NCBI GenBank assembly: GCA_041164825.1
Contig: JBEAOO010000291.1
Coordinates: forward strand, 1 to 13,022
Length of the DNA stretch: 13,022 nt
Reading direction: 5' to 3'
Source of the DNA: JBEAOO01 sp041164825
Lineage (GTDB): Bacteria > Pseudomonadota > Gammaproteobacteria > Burkholderiales > Burkholderiaceae_C
Translations under genes and position numbers: made by a program
In this document: piece after piece, positions 5,975 to 12,974 of the stretch
Layout of the letters: every line of letters begins with the position of its first letter
Numbering within the stretch: the stretch's first letter is position 1
Notes under the pieces: generated by a model
Seen by the model: only the letters and a program-made list of their open reading frames with translations
Told to the model about the DNA's origin: nothing
The model's database searches: none

Positions 5975-7690
5975 TCAGTTTGCGTGGGCGCCCGGCTCAC
6001 GCCGGTAAATCCGCGTGGTGTCCGCGCGGTCGGTTGGCCGGCTGGCTTCACCCACCCAACGCCAACCCGCACGCTGGGCCGGGGCCACTTTGCGTGGTTC
6101 CACCTGCAGCCAGAACTCGCATCGGCTCTGGTTCAGTGGTGTGGCTGCATCCACGCGCCAGCCGCCCAAATACTCCAAGGCCACCAACTCGGCCCGGGCC
6201 ATGCCCGGGGCGGCCACACAGCTGTGCGGTGGCAGCTGCTGGGCCAGGCGCTGCACCAGCGGGCGGTAGCTGAGGGCGTAGTCCAGCAGTGGCAACCACA
6301 GTGTCATCAGCAGCAGCCAAGCGAGCGCCACACCGCTGGCGGGCAGCACCATGCTCTTCCACAGCGGGTGGCGTTGGCGGTTGGTACGCCAGCCCACCAG
6401 CCAGATCCAGGCGAAGCTGCCGGCCAGCGCCAGCATCAAGGGCAGGGCAGAGAAATGCGCCACAAACCCGGGCGCCAGCTTGGCCACATTGGCCGCCGGT
6501 TGTTTGGGAATGCCGGTTTGCATGGCCACATAGACCACCCACAAAATGATGGCCGCGGTGCTGAAGAAAAACACCGAGAACCAGTCGATGGCGGCCGCCG
6601 CGCTGCGTTGCAGCGTGGGCAGTGCAAACGACGCCAGCACGGCCAGCGCGGGCAAGGCGAGCAGCAAGGCCCGGTCGTAACCACCCATCAGCACCCCCGC
6701 ACCCAGGTTGACCAGCGCGATGCTGAGCGGGATGGAGATGTGGCGGTCGGTGAGGTGGCGGCGCCAGCGCCACAGCGTCCACAGCGCCAGTGGCCAAGTG
6801 GGCCAGGTGAACCAGGCCAGTTGACGCAAGATCGCCAGCGCCTGCCGCAGGCTGCCAAAACCGCCGACCCGCCAATGCCATTCGCCCAAAAACAGGGCCA
6901 GCCCTGCGGCGAGTGCGGTAGACAGCAGCACCCAGGGCACGAGCGCGCGCACGGGCTCAAAACGCGAGCGCCAGCACACCAAGACGCTGGTGGCGCCCAG
7001 CAGCAAGGCGATGGTGGGTGCCGTGCTGGCCGCCAAGATGGGCAAGGCCAGCAGCACCGCCCACAGCGATGAGCGCCCGGGTGTGGCTCGGGCGGCCAAG
7101 CCATACATCAAGAGCGCCACGCCAGCGAGCTGCAGCAACTCGGGGGTGGTCTCGTGGCCGAGTTGCAGCAGGCCGAGCGTGGCGATCAGGGCCAGCAGCG
7201 CGCCATCGGCCACGGCGCGCGCGTAGTCGCTGGGCGAAGCCTCACCGCCAAAGGCAAAGGGCAAGGGCTGGGCGGCATCGGTGCGCGCGAGGTGGAAGGT
7301 GGCGTACCAGGTGAGGGCCAGTACCAGCACCAGCACCAGCGCGAAGGGCAGGCGCGCAGCGAGCGCTGGGTCGATCACGCCGCCCAGCAGCTTGATGGCC
7401 ACGCCGCCGATCCAGTACGGCAGCAGCGCGCCATCGGTGGGCAGCCCGGCCACGGTGGGCGCCAACCACGACACCTTGCCCTGCGCCATGTTGGCCATGG
7501 TGCCGAAGGCGGTGATGTCGGCGCTCTTCCAAGGGTCACGCCCGAACACGCCCGGCAGCACATACGCCAGGCAGAACAGCAGCAAAGCCCAGCGCGGCAG
7601 GCGCTGTGCGGCTCGGTGGGAGACCAGGGCGGGGTTGGGCGTGTTCAAGATGGCGAGGCGGGTGGGCGACACAGCTCGTGGGGCCGCCAT
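5975..7690 (-). CDS. ArnT/PMT-type membrane glycosyltransferase (GT-C fold)
   Basis: Polytopic inner-membrane protein of 571 residues with about 11-13 hydrophobic segments and a soluble C-terminal tail (from about residue 485) rich in charged and Trp residues. The first membrane helix (33-49) is followed by GRDPWKSADITAFG at 50-63. This matches the first external loop of GT-C enzymes such as ArnT, where an acidic residue acts in catalysis; D58 is the best candidate and D52 the alternative. These enzymes move a sugar from a polyprenyl-phosphate carrier to lipid A, a glycan or a protein at the periplasmic face. The substrate here cannot be read from the sequence. The start is uncertain: the ATG at 7690 fits related N-termini best, and a TTG at 7729 would add 13 residues; neither has a clear ribosome binding site. 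It lies behind the rpmE2 terminators, so it probably has its own promoter. Confidence 0.75.
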   Translation of the reverse strand: MAAPRAVSPTRLAILNTPNPALVSHRAAQRLPRWALLLFCLAYVLPGVFGRDPWKSADITAFGTMANMAQGKVSWLAPTVAGLPTDGALLPYWIGGVAIKLLGGVIDPALAARLPFALVLVLVLALTWYATFHLARTDAAQPLPFAFGGEASPSDYARAVADGALLALIATLGLLQLGHETTPELLQLAGVALLMYGLAARATPGRSSLWAVLLALPILAASTAPTIALLLGATSVLVCWRSRFEPVRALVPWVLLSTALAAGLALFLGEWHWRVGGFGSLRQALAILRQLAWFTWPTWPLALWTLWRWRRHLTDRHISIPLSIALVNLGAGVLMGGYDRALLLALPALAVLASFALPTLQRSAAAAIDWFSVFFFSTAAIILWVVYVAMQTGIPKQPAANVAKLAPGFVAHFSALPLMLALAGSFAWIWLVGWRTNRQRHPLWKSMVLPASGVALAWLLLMTLWLPLLDYALSYRPLVQRLAQQLPPHSCVAAPGMARAELVALEYLGGWRVDAATPLNQSRCEFWLQVEPRKVAPAQRAGWRWVGEASRPTDRADTTRIYRREPGAHAN

Positions 7691-7770
7691 GATGCAACAA
7701 GCCCGTGGCTTCTGCGCGGCGGCGCTCAATCACGAGACGCAGCACGAAGAACGCACGAGAGACAGAAACG

Positions 7771-7794
7771 AAAAAGGCAGCCCGGAGGCTGCCT
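7771..7794 (-). terminator. Rho-independent terminator after rpmE2 (distal copy)
   Basis: A perfect 8-bp stem AGGCAGCC (7775-7782) and GGCTGCCT (7787-7794) closes a 4-nt loop. Read on the minus strand it is followed by TTTTCGTTT, a classical intrinsic terminator. On the plus strand it is followed by GATTTT, so it may work in both directions, although no plus-strand gene runs into it. It lies 57 bases after the rpmE2 stop. Confidence 0.85.
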
Positions 7795-7800
7795 GATTTT

Positions 7801-7821
7801 GAAGAAACAGCCCGCAGGCTG
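7801..7821 (-). terminator. Proximal terminator-like hairpin after rpmE2
   Basis: A 5-bp stem CAGCC (7808-7812) and GGCTG (7817-7821) with loop CGCA, followed on the minus strand by TTTCTTC. It starts 30 bases after the rpmE2 stop and is nearly identical in stem and loop to the stronger hairpin just downstream. Together they form a tandem terminator. Confidence 0.65.
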
Positions 7822-7850
7822 CCTCTGCGCACAGGGCGCGCTTCGTTGAA

Positions 7851-8105
7851 TTACTTCTTGAAGCTGGCAAACTTGTTGCGGAACTTCTCAACGCGGCCGC
7901 CGAGCGTATCGATGCTCTTTTGCTGGCCGGTGTAGAACGGGTGGGTTTCGCTCGTGGATTCCAGCTTGAACAGCGGCACTTCACGGCCATCGTCGAGCTT
8001 GATGCTTTCTTTGCTCGTGGCGCACGAGCGGGTCACGAACTTGAAACCGTTCGACAAGTCCACGAAGCAGACGTCGCGGTAGGTGGGGTGAATGCCTTCT
8101 TTCAT
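7851..8105 (-). CDS. rpmE2: 50S ribosomal protein L31 type B (C-minus)
   Basis: Ribosomal protein L31 that bridges the two subunits on the 70S ribosome. It has 84 residues and begins MKEGIHPTYRDV, with the conserved block THPFYTGQQKSIDTLGGRV near the middle and a basic C-terminus. The zinc-binding cysteine set of type A L31 (CxC and CxxC) is absent and the usual CHPFFTG is THPFYTG, so this is the type B, zinc-independent form. Two unrelated cysteines occur at C13 and C28. The open frame extends upstream to 8150, but the start at 8105 is fixed by the Shine-Dalgarno AAGGA 5 bases before this ATG and by family length. It sits downstream of rho in the same direction, with its own TATAAT element and a tandem terminator behind. 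Confidence 0.96.
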   Translation of the reverse strand: MKEGIHPTYRDVCFVDLSNGFKFVTRSCATSKESIKLDDGREVPLFKLESTSETHPFYTGQQKSIDTLGGRVEKFRNKFASFKK

Positions 8106-8110
8106 GCCAG

Positions 8111-8115
8111 TCCTT
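8111..8115 (-). promoter_or_regulatory. Ribosome binding site of rpmE2
   Basis: AAGGA on the minus strand, 5 bases before the ATG at 8105. This decides the start against the longer open frame that reaches 8150. Confidence 0.8.
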
Positions 8116-8152
8116 TTGCGCTGTAGTGAGCGCGTCGTTGCGGCAGCCACAT

Positions 8153-8168
8153 CCTCAATCAGTTGAGG
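8153..8168 (-). other. Hairpin in the rpmE2 leader
   Basis: A perfect 6-bp stem CCTCAA / TTGAGG with a 4-nt loop, in the predicted rpmE2 5' untranslated region about 48 bases before the start codon. No U-tract follows on the minus strand, so it is not a rho terminator. Several bacterial groups have structured L31 leaders used for autoregulation; whether this is one cannot be told from the sequence alone. Confidence 0.4.
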
Positions 8169-8197
8169 CGCACTTGCTGCGTTTCAGTAAACCGCGG

Positions 8198-8227
8198 ATT
8201 ATAGCGGGTGTATTGCGGTGCGGGGAA
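8198..8227 (-). promoter_or_regulatory. Predicted sigma-70 promoter of rpmE2
   Basis: A perfect -10 hexamer TATAAT lies on the minus strand at 8203-8198. The best -35 is a weak TTCCCC (8227-8222, 3 of 6 matches) with an 18-bp spacer. Transcription would start near 8191, giving a leader of about 86 nt. The element lies in the 131-base gap between the rho stop and rpmE2, where no rho terminator is visible. Confidence 0.6.
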
Positions 8228-8236
8228 GCCAGCCGC

Positions 8237-9499
8237 TCACCCGCCTCTGCGCATCATGTCGAAGAAGTCGATGTTGCTCTTGGTGGACTTCATCTTGTCG
8301 AGGATGAATTCCATCGCATCAATCTCGTCCATCGGGTAGATGAGTTTGCGCAGGATCCAGGTTTTTTGCAGGATCTCGGGCTTGAGCAGCAGTTCTTCCC
8401 GGCGCGTGCCGCTCTTGTTGAGCAGGATCGACGGGTAGACGCGTTTCTCGGCCATGCGGCGATCCAAGTGGATTTCGCAGTTGCCGGTGCCCTTGAACTC
8501 TTCGTAAATCACTTCGTCCATGCGGCTGCCGGTGTCGACCAGCGCGGTGCCGATGATGGTCAGCGAGCCGCCTTCTTCGATGTTGCGCGCGGCGCCAAAG
8601 AAGCGCTTGGGGCGCTGCAGCGCGTTGGCGTCCACGCCACCCGTCAACACCTTGCCGCTGGAGGGCAACACGTTGTTGTAGGCGCGGGCCAGGCGGGTGA
8701 TCGAGTCGAGCAAGATCACCACGTCCTTCTTCAACTCCACCAGGCGCTTGGCGCGCTCGATCACCATCTCGGCCACTTGCACGTGGCGGGCGGCCGGTTC
8801 ATCGAAGGTGGAGCTGATGACCTCGCCGCGCACGGTGCGCTGCATTTCGGTCACTTCTTCCGGGCGCTCGTCCACCAGCAGCACGATCAGGTGCACGTCG
8901 GGGTGGTTGGCGATGATGGCGTGAGCCAGATGCTGCATCATCACCGTCTTGCCGCTCTTGGGCGGCGCGACGAGCAGGGCGCGTTGGCCTTTGCCCAGCG
9001 GCGCGATCAAATCGATGATGCGGCTGGTGATGTTTTCTTCGCCCTTGATGTCGCGCTCGAGCTTGAACGCCTCCTTGGGGAACAAGGGGGTCAAGTTCTC
9101 AAACATGACCTTGTTCTTGCTCTCCTCGGGCGTCAGCGCGTTCACGCGGTCGACCTTGACCAGCGCGAAGTAGCGCTCGCCATCTTTGGGCACGCGCACT
9201 TCGCCTTCCACCAGATCACCGGTGTGCAGGTTGAAGCGGCGGATCTGGCTCGGGCTCAGGTAGATGTCGTCGGTGGACGCCATGTAGCTGGCCTCAGGCG
9301 AGCGCAGGAAGCCAAAGCCGTCGGGCAGTACCTCCAGCACGCCGTCTCCGAAGACTTGTTCTCCAGCGCGGGCGCGCTTCTTCATGATCGCGAACATCAA
9401 CTCCTGCTTGCGCATGCGAGCGACGTTTTCAATCTCCAGCGCCTCGCCCATCGTGATGAGCTCGGAAACGTGGATGGCCTTCAGTTCTGACAGATGCAT
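8237..9499 (-). CDS. rho: Transcription termination factor Rho
   Basis: Hexameric RNA-dependent ATPase/helicase that ends transcription at C-rich, unstructured RNA. It has 420 residues, almost the E. coli length. In order: N-terminal helical domain (1-45), cold-shock-like RNA-binding domain with GFGFLRS at 61-67, Walker A APPKSGKT at 178-185, catalytic E211 in LLVDERPEEV, Walker B VVILLD at 260-265, the PSSGKVLTGG Q-loop around 279-288, and the arginine finger in GTRREEL (R366/R367). It ends FFDMMRRGG. The open frame extends 40 codons further upstream, but those codons encode low-complexity Pro/Arg/Ala sequence absent from Rho, so MHLSELKAIHVSELI is taken as the start; it has no strong ribosome binding site. 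The order trxA-rho is also found in E. coli. No insertion domain is present. Confidence 0.97.
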   Translation of the reverse strand: MHLSELKAIHVSELITMGEALEIENVARMRKQELMFAIMKKRARAGEQVFGDGVLEVLPDGFGFLRSPEASYMASTDDIYLSPSQIRRFNLHTGDLVEGEVRVPKDGERYFALVKVDRVNALTPEESKNKVMFENLTPLFPKEAFKLERDIKGEENITSRIIDLIAPLGKGQRALLVAPPKSGKTVMMQHLAHAIIANHPDVHLIVLLVDERPEEVTEMQRTVRGEVISSTFDEPAARHVQVAEMVIERAKRLVELKKDVVILLDSITRLARAYNNVLPSSGKVLTGGVDANALQRPKRFFGAARNIEEGGSLTIIGTALVDTGSRMDEVIYEEFKGTGNCEIHLDRRMAEKRVYPSILLNKSGTRREELLLKPEILQKTWILRKLIYPMDEIDAMEFILDKMKSTKSNIDFFDMMRRGG

Positions 9500-9718
9500 G
9501 GGTGGGAACCCCGGGGGTGGTGGGCGCGGAGCCTGCCAAGGCTGGTGCGCCGGAACATCGGCTCTGTCGCGAGCGCTCTGAGGTGGCCGGGCTGGGCTGC
9601 AAGCTGCAACCCTGGGCAAACAAACAAATCAGGACGCTGGAGTGGGGGCCGATTCCACGCGGTGCAGGTGGTTGGCCGTGGTGGCCTCAACCCTGAAAAT
9701 GCGTGGTGGCAAAACTGG

Positions 9719-9763
9719 AACCCGGTGGCGCTGCGGCGGAGAGCCGCACATCGCGACCGGGTT
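9719..9763 (-). other. Strong nested hairpin behind trxA, at the 5' end of the predicted rho leader
   Basis: Outer arms AACCCGGT (9719-9726) and ACCGGGTT (9756-9763) are perfectly complementary. Inside are a GCG/CGC pairing (9728-9730 with 9752-9754) and an inner stem TGCGGC (9732-9737) with GCCGCA (9743-9748) around the loop GGAGA. On the minus strand it starts 11 bases after the trxA stop and is followed by CCAGTTTTG, so it could be a weak trxA terminator. It could also be the first structure of the rho transcript. Both readings are possible. Confidence 0.65.
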
Positions 9764-9773
9764 GTTGTGACAG

Positions 9774-9804
9774 ATTATAGATGACCGTCGAGGAATGCGG
9801 TCAA
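9774..9804 (-). promoter_or_regulatory. Predicted sigma-70 promoter of rho, inside the 3' end of trxA
   Basis: On the minus strand TTGACC (9804-9799, 5 of 6 to consensus) and TATAAT (9779-9774, perfect) are separated by 19 bases. The -10 hexamer overlaps the trxA stop codon. The spacer is 2 bases longer than optimal. The predicted start near 9767 gives rho a leader of about 268 nt. Confidence 0.6.
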
Positions 9805-10104
9805 TTGCGCTTTGGCCAATGCGCCCACCTTGGTCGCCGCCACCTGGCCGTCCTTGAACAAGACCAGCGTCGGGATGCCACGGATGCCGAACTTGGCCGG
9901 CACTTCGCGGTTTTCATCGACGTTGACCTTGGCGATCTGCAGGCGGTCGCCGTAGGCCTCGGCCACGTCGTCCAGGATCGGCGCGATCATCTTGCACGGG
10001 CCGCACCACTCGGCCCAGAAGTCCACCAGCACGGGCTTGCTGGATTTCAGGACGTCGGCTTCAAACGCCGCGTCGGTGGTGTGCTTGATCAAATCGCTGC
10101 TCAT
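9775..10104 (-). CDS. trxA: Thioredoxin
   Basis: Small cytoplasmic protein that reduces disulfides in target proteins using electrons from thioredoxin reductase. It has 109 residues, the standard TrxA length. The redox active site WCGPC is at 33-37 in the block VDFWAEWCGPCKMIAP. The cis-proline is P78 in RGIPT, the fold's KVNVDEN strand is near 59-65, and the C-terminus ends FLDGHL. The open frame runs much further upstream, but the start at 10104 is fixed by AAGGA 7 bases before the ATG and by family length. rho follows on the same strand. The gene upstream is divergent, with about 100 bases between starts. No convincing -35/-10 pair for trxA was seen there. Confidence 0.97.
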   Translation of the reverse strand: MSSDLIKHTTDAAFEADVLKSSKPVLVDFWAEWCGPCKMIAPILDDVAEAYGDRLQIAKVNVDENREVPAKFGIRGIPTLVLFKDGQVAATKVGALAKAQLTAFLDGHL

Positions 10105-10111
10105 GGTGGGG

Positions 10112-10116
10112 TCCTT
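10112..10116 (-). promoter_or_regulatory. Ribosome binding site of trxA
   Basis: AAGGA on the minus strand with a 7-base spacer to the ATG at 10104. It decides the start against the open frame that continues far upstream. Confidence 0.8.
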
Positions 10117-10205
10117 GTTGGGGGGCTGATGCACAGTGGCAACAGGGCACAATGATTCTGACACAAAGCCTTCATTGCCCGCCCTGCGTGGCCGCATTTC
10201 CACAC

Positions 10206-12974
10206 ATGGCCCTGATTCAGCGCATTTCAATGCCCCCGCCTTGGGCGGCCGTCCCCGACCGCCCCGCGCCGGAGGCCCATTCAGACGCCGCCCACGCGCT
10301 GTGGGCACACTGCGCCGACGAGGTGCGTGGCTGGGCTCAGGCGCAGGGCCTCGCCACCCGCGACATCGTGGTGTTGTTGCCCTTTGCGCAACTGCTGCCG
10401 CTGGCCCGCCGGGCGTGGGCGCGCAGCGGCGCCTGGATGCCGCGCATCGAAACCAGCCAGACCCTGGCGCAGAGCTGCCCGCCGGATGTGAGCGCAGCGG
10501 ACGGTGAGGGCGGTTTGAGCTTCGACGTGGCGCTCGACACCCTGAGCGGCTTGCAGTGGCTGAACACCCAACCTTGGGCGCGGGCCTGGGCGCGCGACGA
10601 CGTGCAGGGGTTCGAGCAGGCGGTGGGCGCGGTGGTGCAAAGCGCGCACGCCCTGGCGCGTGCCGCCGCGGCCGTGCCACCCGCGCTGCGCGCCGCGCAT
10701 TGGGAAGGCGCCCGAGCGCTGCTGGCGCAGACCAGCGGGCCCGGTGCCCGCGAGGCCTTGTTGCTGCGTGTGGCGCTGGAGTGGGCGGCGCTCACCCCGT
10801 GCGCCACCGACCCGGTGTTTCAGCTGAGCCCCGGTGCCTGGGTGATGGTGTGCGCCGGCGCGCCGGATGCGTTGGCGGCGGCCTTGCTTGCGGCCGCGCC
10901 CGAAGGCACACCGTGTTTGCAGCTCGACCTGAACCCCGACCCCGCCCAGCCGTTTGCCGGCTTGAACGAGACTGCCGCGGCCGATTGGCGCGAGGCCGTG
11001 TGCCTGGGCTTTGAAGACGAAGCGCAGCGCGCCGCAGCCGCCGTGTTGCAGCACCTCAACGCCGGCCGCGCGCCTGTGGCGCTGGTGGCGCAAGACCGCG
11101 TGCTGGTGCGCCGCGTGCGCGTGCTGCTGGCGCGCCAAGACCTGCCGGTGCAAGACGAAACCGGCTGGAAACTCTCCACCACCCACGCCGGCGCGATGGT
11201 GATGGGCTTGCTGCGCGCCGCCCAGCCGCAAGCCACGCCCGACGACTGGCTCGATTGGCTGGCCGCCTGCCGGCCCGCATGGAGCGACGCAGGCAAGGGG
11301 CTCGATGGCCTCGACGCCACGCTGCGCCGCCAAGCGTGGCGCCACACCGCCTCGGTCAAAACCGACGCCTTGCCGCCGGCCGCCGCGGCCTTGTGGGATG
11401 CTGCCTGCGCCGTGATCGCCCCGCTCCAGCAAGCCGCTGCCGTGCCGCTGTCGCAACGCCTGACGCTGCTCGCCACTGCGCTGAATGCCTGCGGCCTGTG
11501 GGAGCGCTTGCAGGCCGACGAGGCGGGTCGCCAACTGCTGGATGTGCTGCGTTTGCGCGCCCCGCAGGCGGCGATGTCCGGTGCTGCCGGCAGCCTGCCG
11601 CTCAGTGCCGACCGCTTTGAGCGCTGGGTCGACCACACGCTCGACCAGGCCGCGTTTGTGCCCGCCGCACCGGCGCAAGCCGCCGTGGTCATCACCCCGC
11701 TGGCGCGCGCCATGCTGCGGCCGTTTGGCGCCGTGGTGCTGCCGGGTGCCGACGACAAGCGCTTGGGCTCGCCCAGCGCGCCGCTCGGCTTGCTCAGCGA
11801 GGCACTGACGCACGAACTCGGCCTGCCCGATGCGGCGCAGCGCCGCGACGGCGACACCCTGGCCTTCGCACAACTGCTGCGCGCCCGTCACCTCACTGTG
11901 CTGCGGCGCCTGGACGACGGCGGCGAGCCCCTGTCTGCCAGCCCCTTGTTGCAGCGCCTGGCCTTGGCGCTGGGCCGCGCCTTGCCCGCTGCCGATGACG
12001 CGCGCACCCACACCGATTGGCCGCTGAAGCCCACGCCGCACCCCTTGCCCAGCGCCGCCGACCGCCTGCCCGACCGCCTCAGCGCCAGCGCCTGCGAAGC
12101 GCTGCGCGATTGCCCCTACCGCTTCTTCGCGCTGCGCCTGCTGCGCCTGCAAACCGCCGATGAGCTCGGCGCCGAGGTCGACAAGCGCGACTACGGCACC
12201 TGGCTGCACGCGGTGCTGCACCGGTTCCACGAGCAGCGCGCTCCTGAGCTTGACGCCGGCACAGCGCCCTGCGCGGCCGATACCGCCACCGAGGCCCACC
12301 TGCTGCGCCTGGCCGAAGAACTGCGCGCCGAGTTCGGCCTGGACGACGCCGAGTTTTTGCCCTTCATGGTGAGCTTTGTGCGCCTCGTGCCGCGCTACCA
12401 GCAGTGGCTGCATGACCACGAGGCCGAGGGCGGCCGCTGGGTCGGTGGCGAGCGCGATTTCGAGATCCGCCCCGAAGCCTGGGCCGGCACCGGCATGCAC
12501 GGCGTGATCGACCGCATCGACAGTGTGCAGGGCGACGACGGCCCGGCCATTCTGTTGATCGACTACAAAACCGGCAGCGCGGCCGCCCTCAAAGACAAGG
12601 TGAAGTCGCCGCAGGAGGACACGCAATTGGCTTTTTACGCTGCGCTGATGGCCGGCCAGTCTGAGGCGGTGGGCGATATCGAAGCCAGCTACCTGGCGCT
12701 CGACGAGAGCAAAGACATCGTCGCCGTGCCGCACCCCGATGTGGAGACCAGCGCCGTGCAACTCGTGGCCGGCTTGGGCCGCGATTTGGCGCGCATTCGT
12801 GCCGGTGAAGCCTTGCCCGCACTGGGTGAGGGCAGGGCGTGTGACTACTGCGACGCGCGCGGCCTGTGCCGGCGCGACCACTGGGTGGCCGAGCTGGCGC
12901 CCGAGGACGATGCGCTGTTTGGCGACGACGACGACCCGCCCGCCGATGACCTGCGCCCCGGAGACGCCGCATGA
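10206..12974 (+). CDS. RecB/AddB-like PD-(D/E)XK nuclease with iron-sulfur cysteine pattern
   Basis: Large protein of 922 residues from the chosen start. The C-terminal part is a RecB-type nuclease: GVIDRID at 766-772 (acidic residues D769/D772), IDYKTG with D786 and K788, and the downstream Gln motif in EDTQLAFYAAL. Four cysteines match the AddB 4Fe-4S layout: C636 in CPYRFF before the nuclease core, then C879, C882 and C888 (CX2CX5C) after it. The first 600 residues are Ala/Leu-rich and show no Walker A motif, so helicase activity would have to come from the partner gene, which overlaps by 4 bases (ATGA). Likely role: end-processing nuclease in double-strand break repair. The start is uncertain: ATG at 10152 is in frame, but its first 18 codons have atypical third-base use and would leave only 47 bases to trxA; ATG at 10230 is also possible. 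Confidence 0.82.
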   Translation: MALIQRISMPPPWAAVPDRPAPEAHSDAAHALWAHCADEVRGWAQAQGLATRDIVVLLPFAQLLPLARRAWARSGAWMPRIETSQTLAQSCPPDVSAADGEGGLSFDVALDTLSGLQWLNTQPWARAWARDDVQGFEQAVGAVVQSAHALARAAAAVPPALRAAHWEGARALLAQTSGPGAREALLLRVALEWAALTPCATDPVFQLSPGAWVMVCAGAPDALAAALLAAAPEGTPCLQLDLNPDPAQPFAGLNETAAADWREAVCLGFEDEAQRAAAAVLQHLNAGRAPVALVAQDRVLVRRVRVLLARQDLPVQDETGWKLSTTHAGAMVMGLLRAAQPQATPDDWLDWLAACRPAWSDAGKGLDGLDATLRRQAWRHTASVKTDALPPAAAALWDAACAVIAPLQQAAAVPLSQRLTLLATALNACGLWERLQADEAGRQLLDVLRLRAPQAAMSGAAGSLPLSADRFERWVDHTLDQAAFVPAAPAQAAVVITPLARAMLRPFGAVVLPGADDKRLGSPSAPLGLLSEALTHELGLPDAAQRRDGDTLAFAQLLRARHLTVLRRLDDGGEPLSASPLLQRLALALGRALPAADDARTHTDWPLKPTPHPLPSAADRLPDRLSASACEALRDCPYRFFALRLLRLQTADELGAEVDKRDYGTWLHAVLHRFHEQRAPELDAGTAPCAADTATEAHLLRLAEELRAEFGLDDAEFLPFMVSFVRLVPRYQQWLHDHEAEGGRWVGGERDFEIRPEAWAGTGMHGVIDRIDSVQGDDGPAILLIDYKTGSAAALKDKVKSPQEDTQLAFYAALMAGQSEAVGDIEASYLALDESKDIVAVPHPDVETSAVQLVAGLGRDLARIRAGEALPALGEGRACDYCDARGLCRRDHWVAELAPEDDALFGDDDDPPADDLRPGDAA

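Noticed and set aside
8126..9490. 454-codon open frame on the plus strand opposite rho
   Set aside because: The rho protein on the minus strand is unmistakable and full length; the plus-strand translation has no family features.
9500..9619. N-terminal extension of Rho by 40 codons
   Set aside because: The extra residues are Pro/Arg/Ala-rich and unlike any Rho N-terminus; the standard MHLSEL start gives the normal family length.
10105..10680. N-terminal extension of thioredoxin up to 10680
   Set aside because: It would overlap most of the start of the divergent nuclease gene; the ATG at 10104 has a good ribosome binding site and gives the standard TrxA length.
10281..12881. 866-codon open frame on the minus strand opposite the nuclease gene
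   Set aside because: Its protein is Gly/Gln/His/Arg-rich with no domain motif, while the plus strand shows intact nuclease and cysteine motifs. Long antisense frames are common opposite GC-rich genes with G/C in the third codon position.
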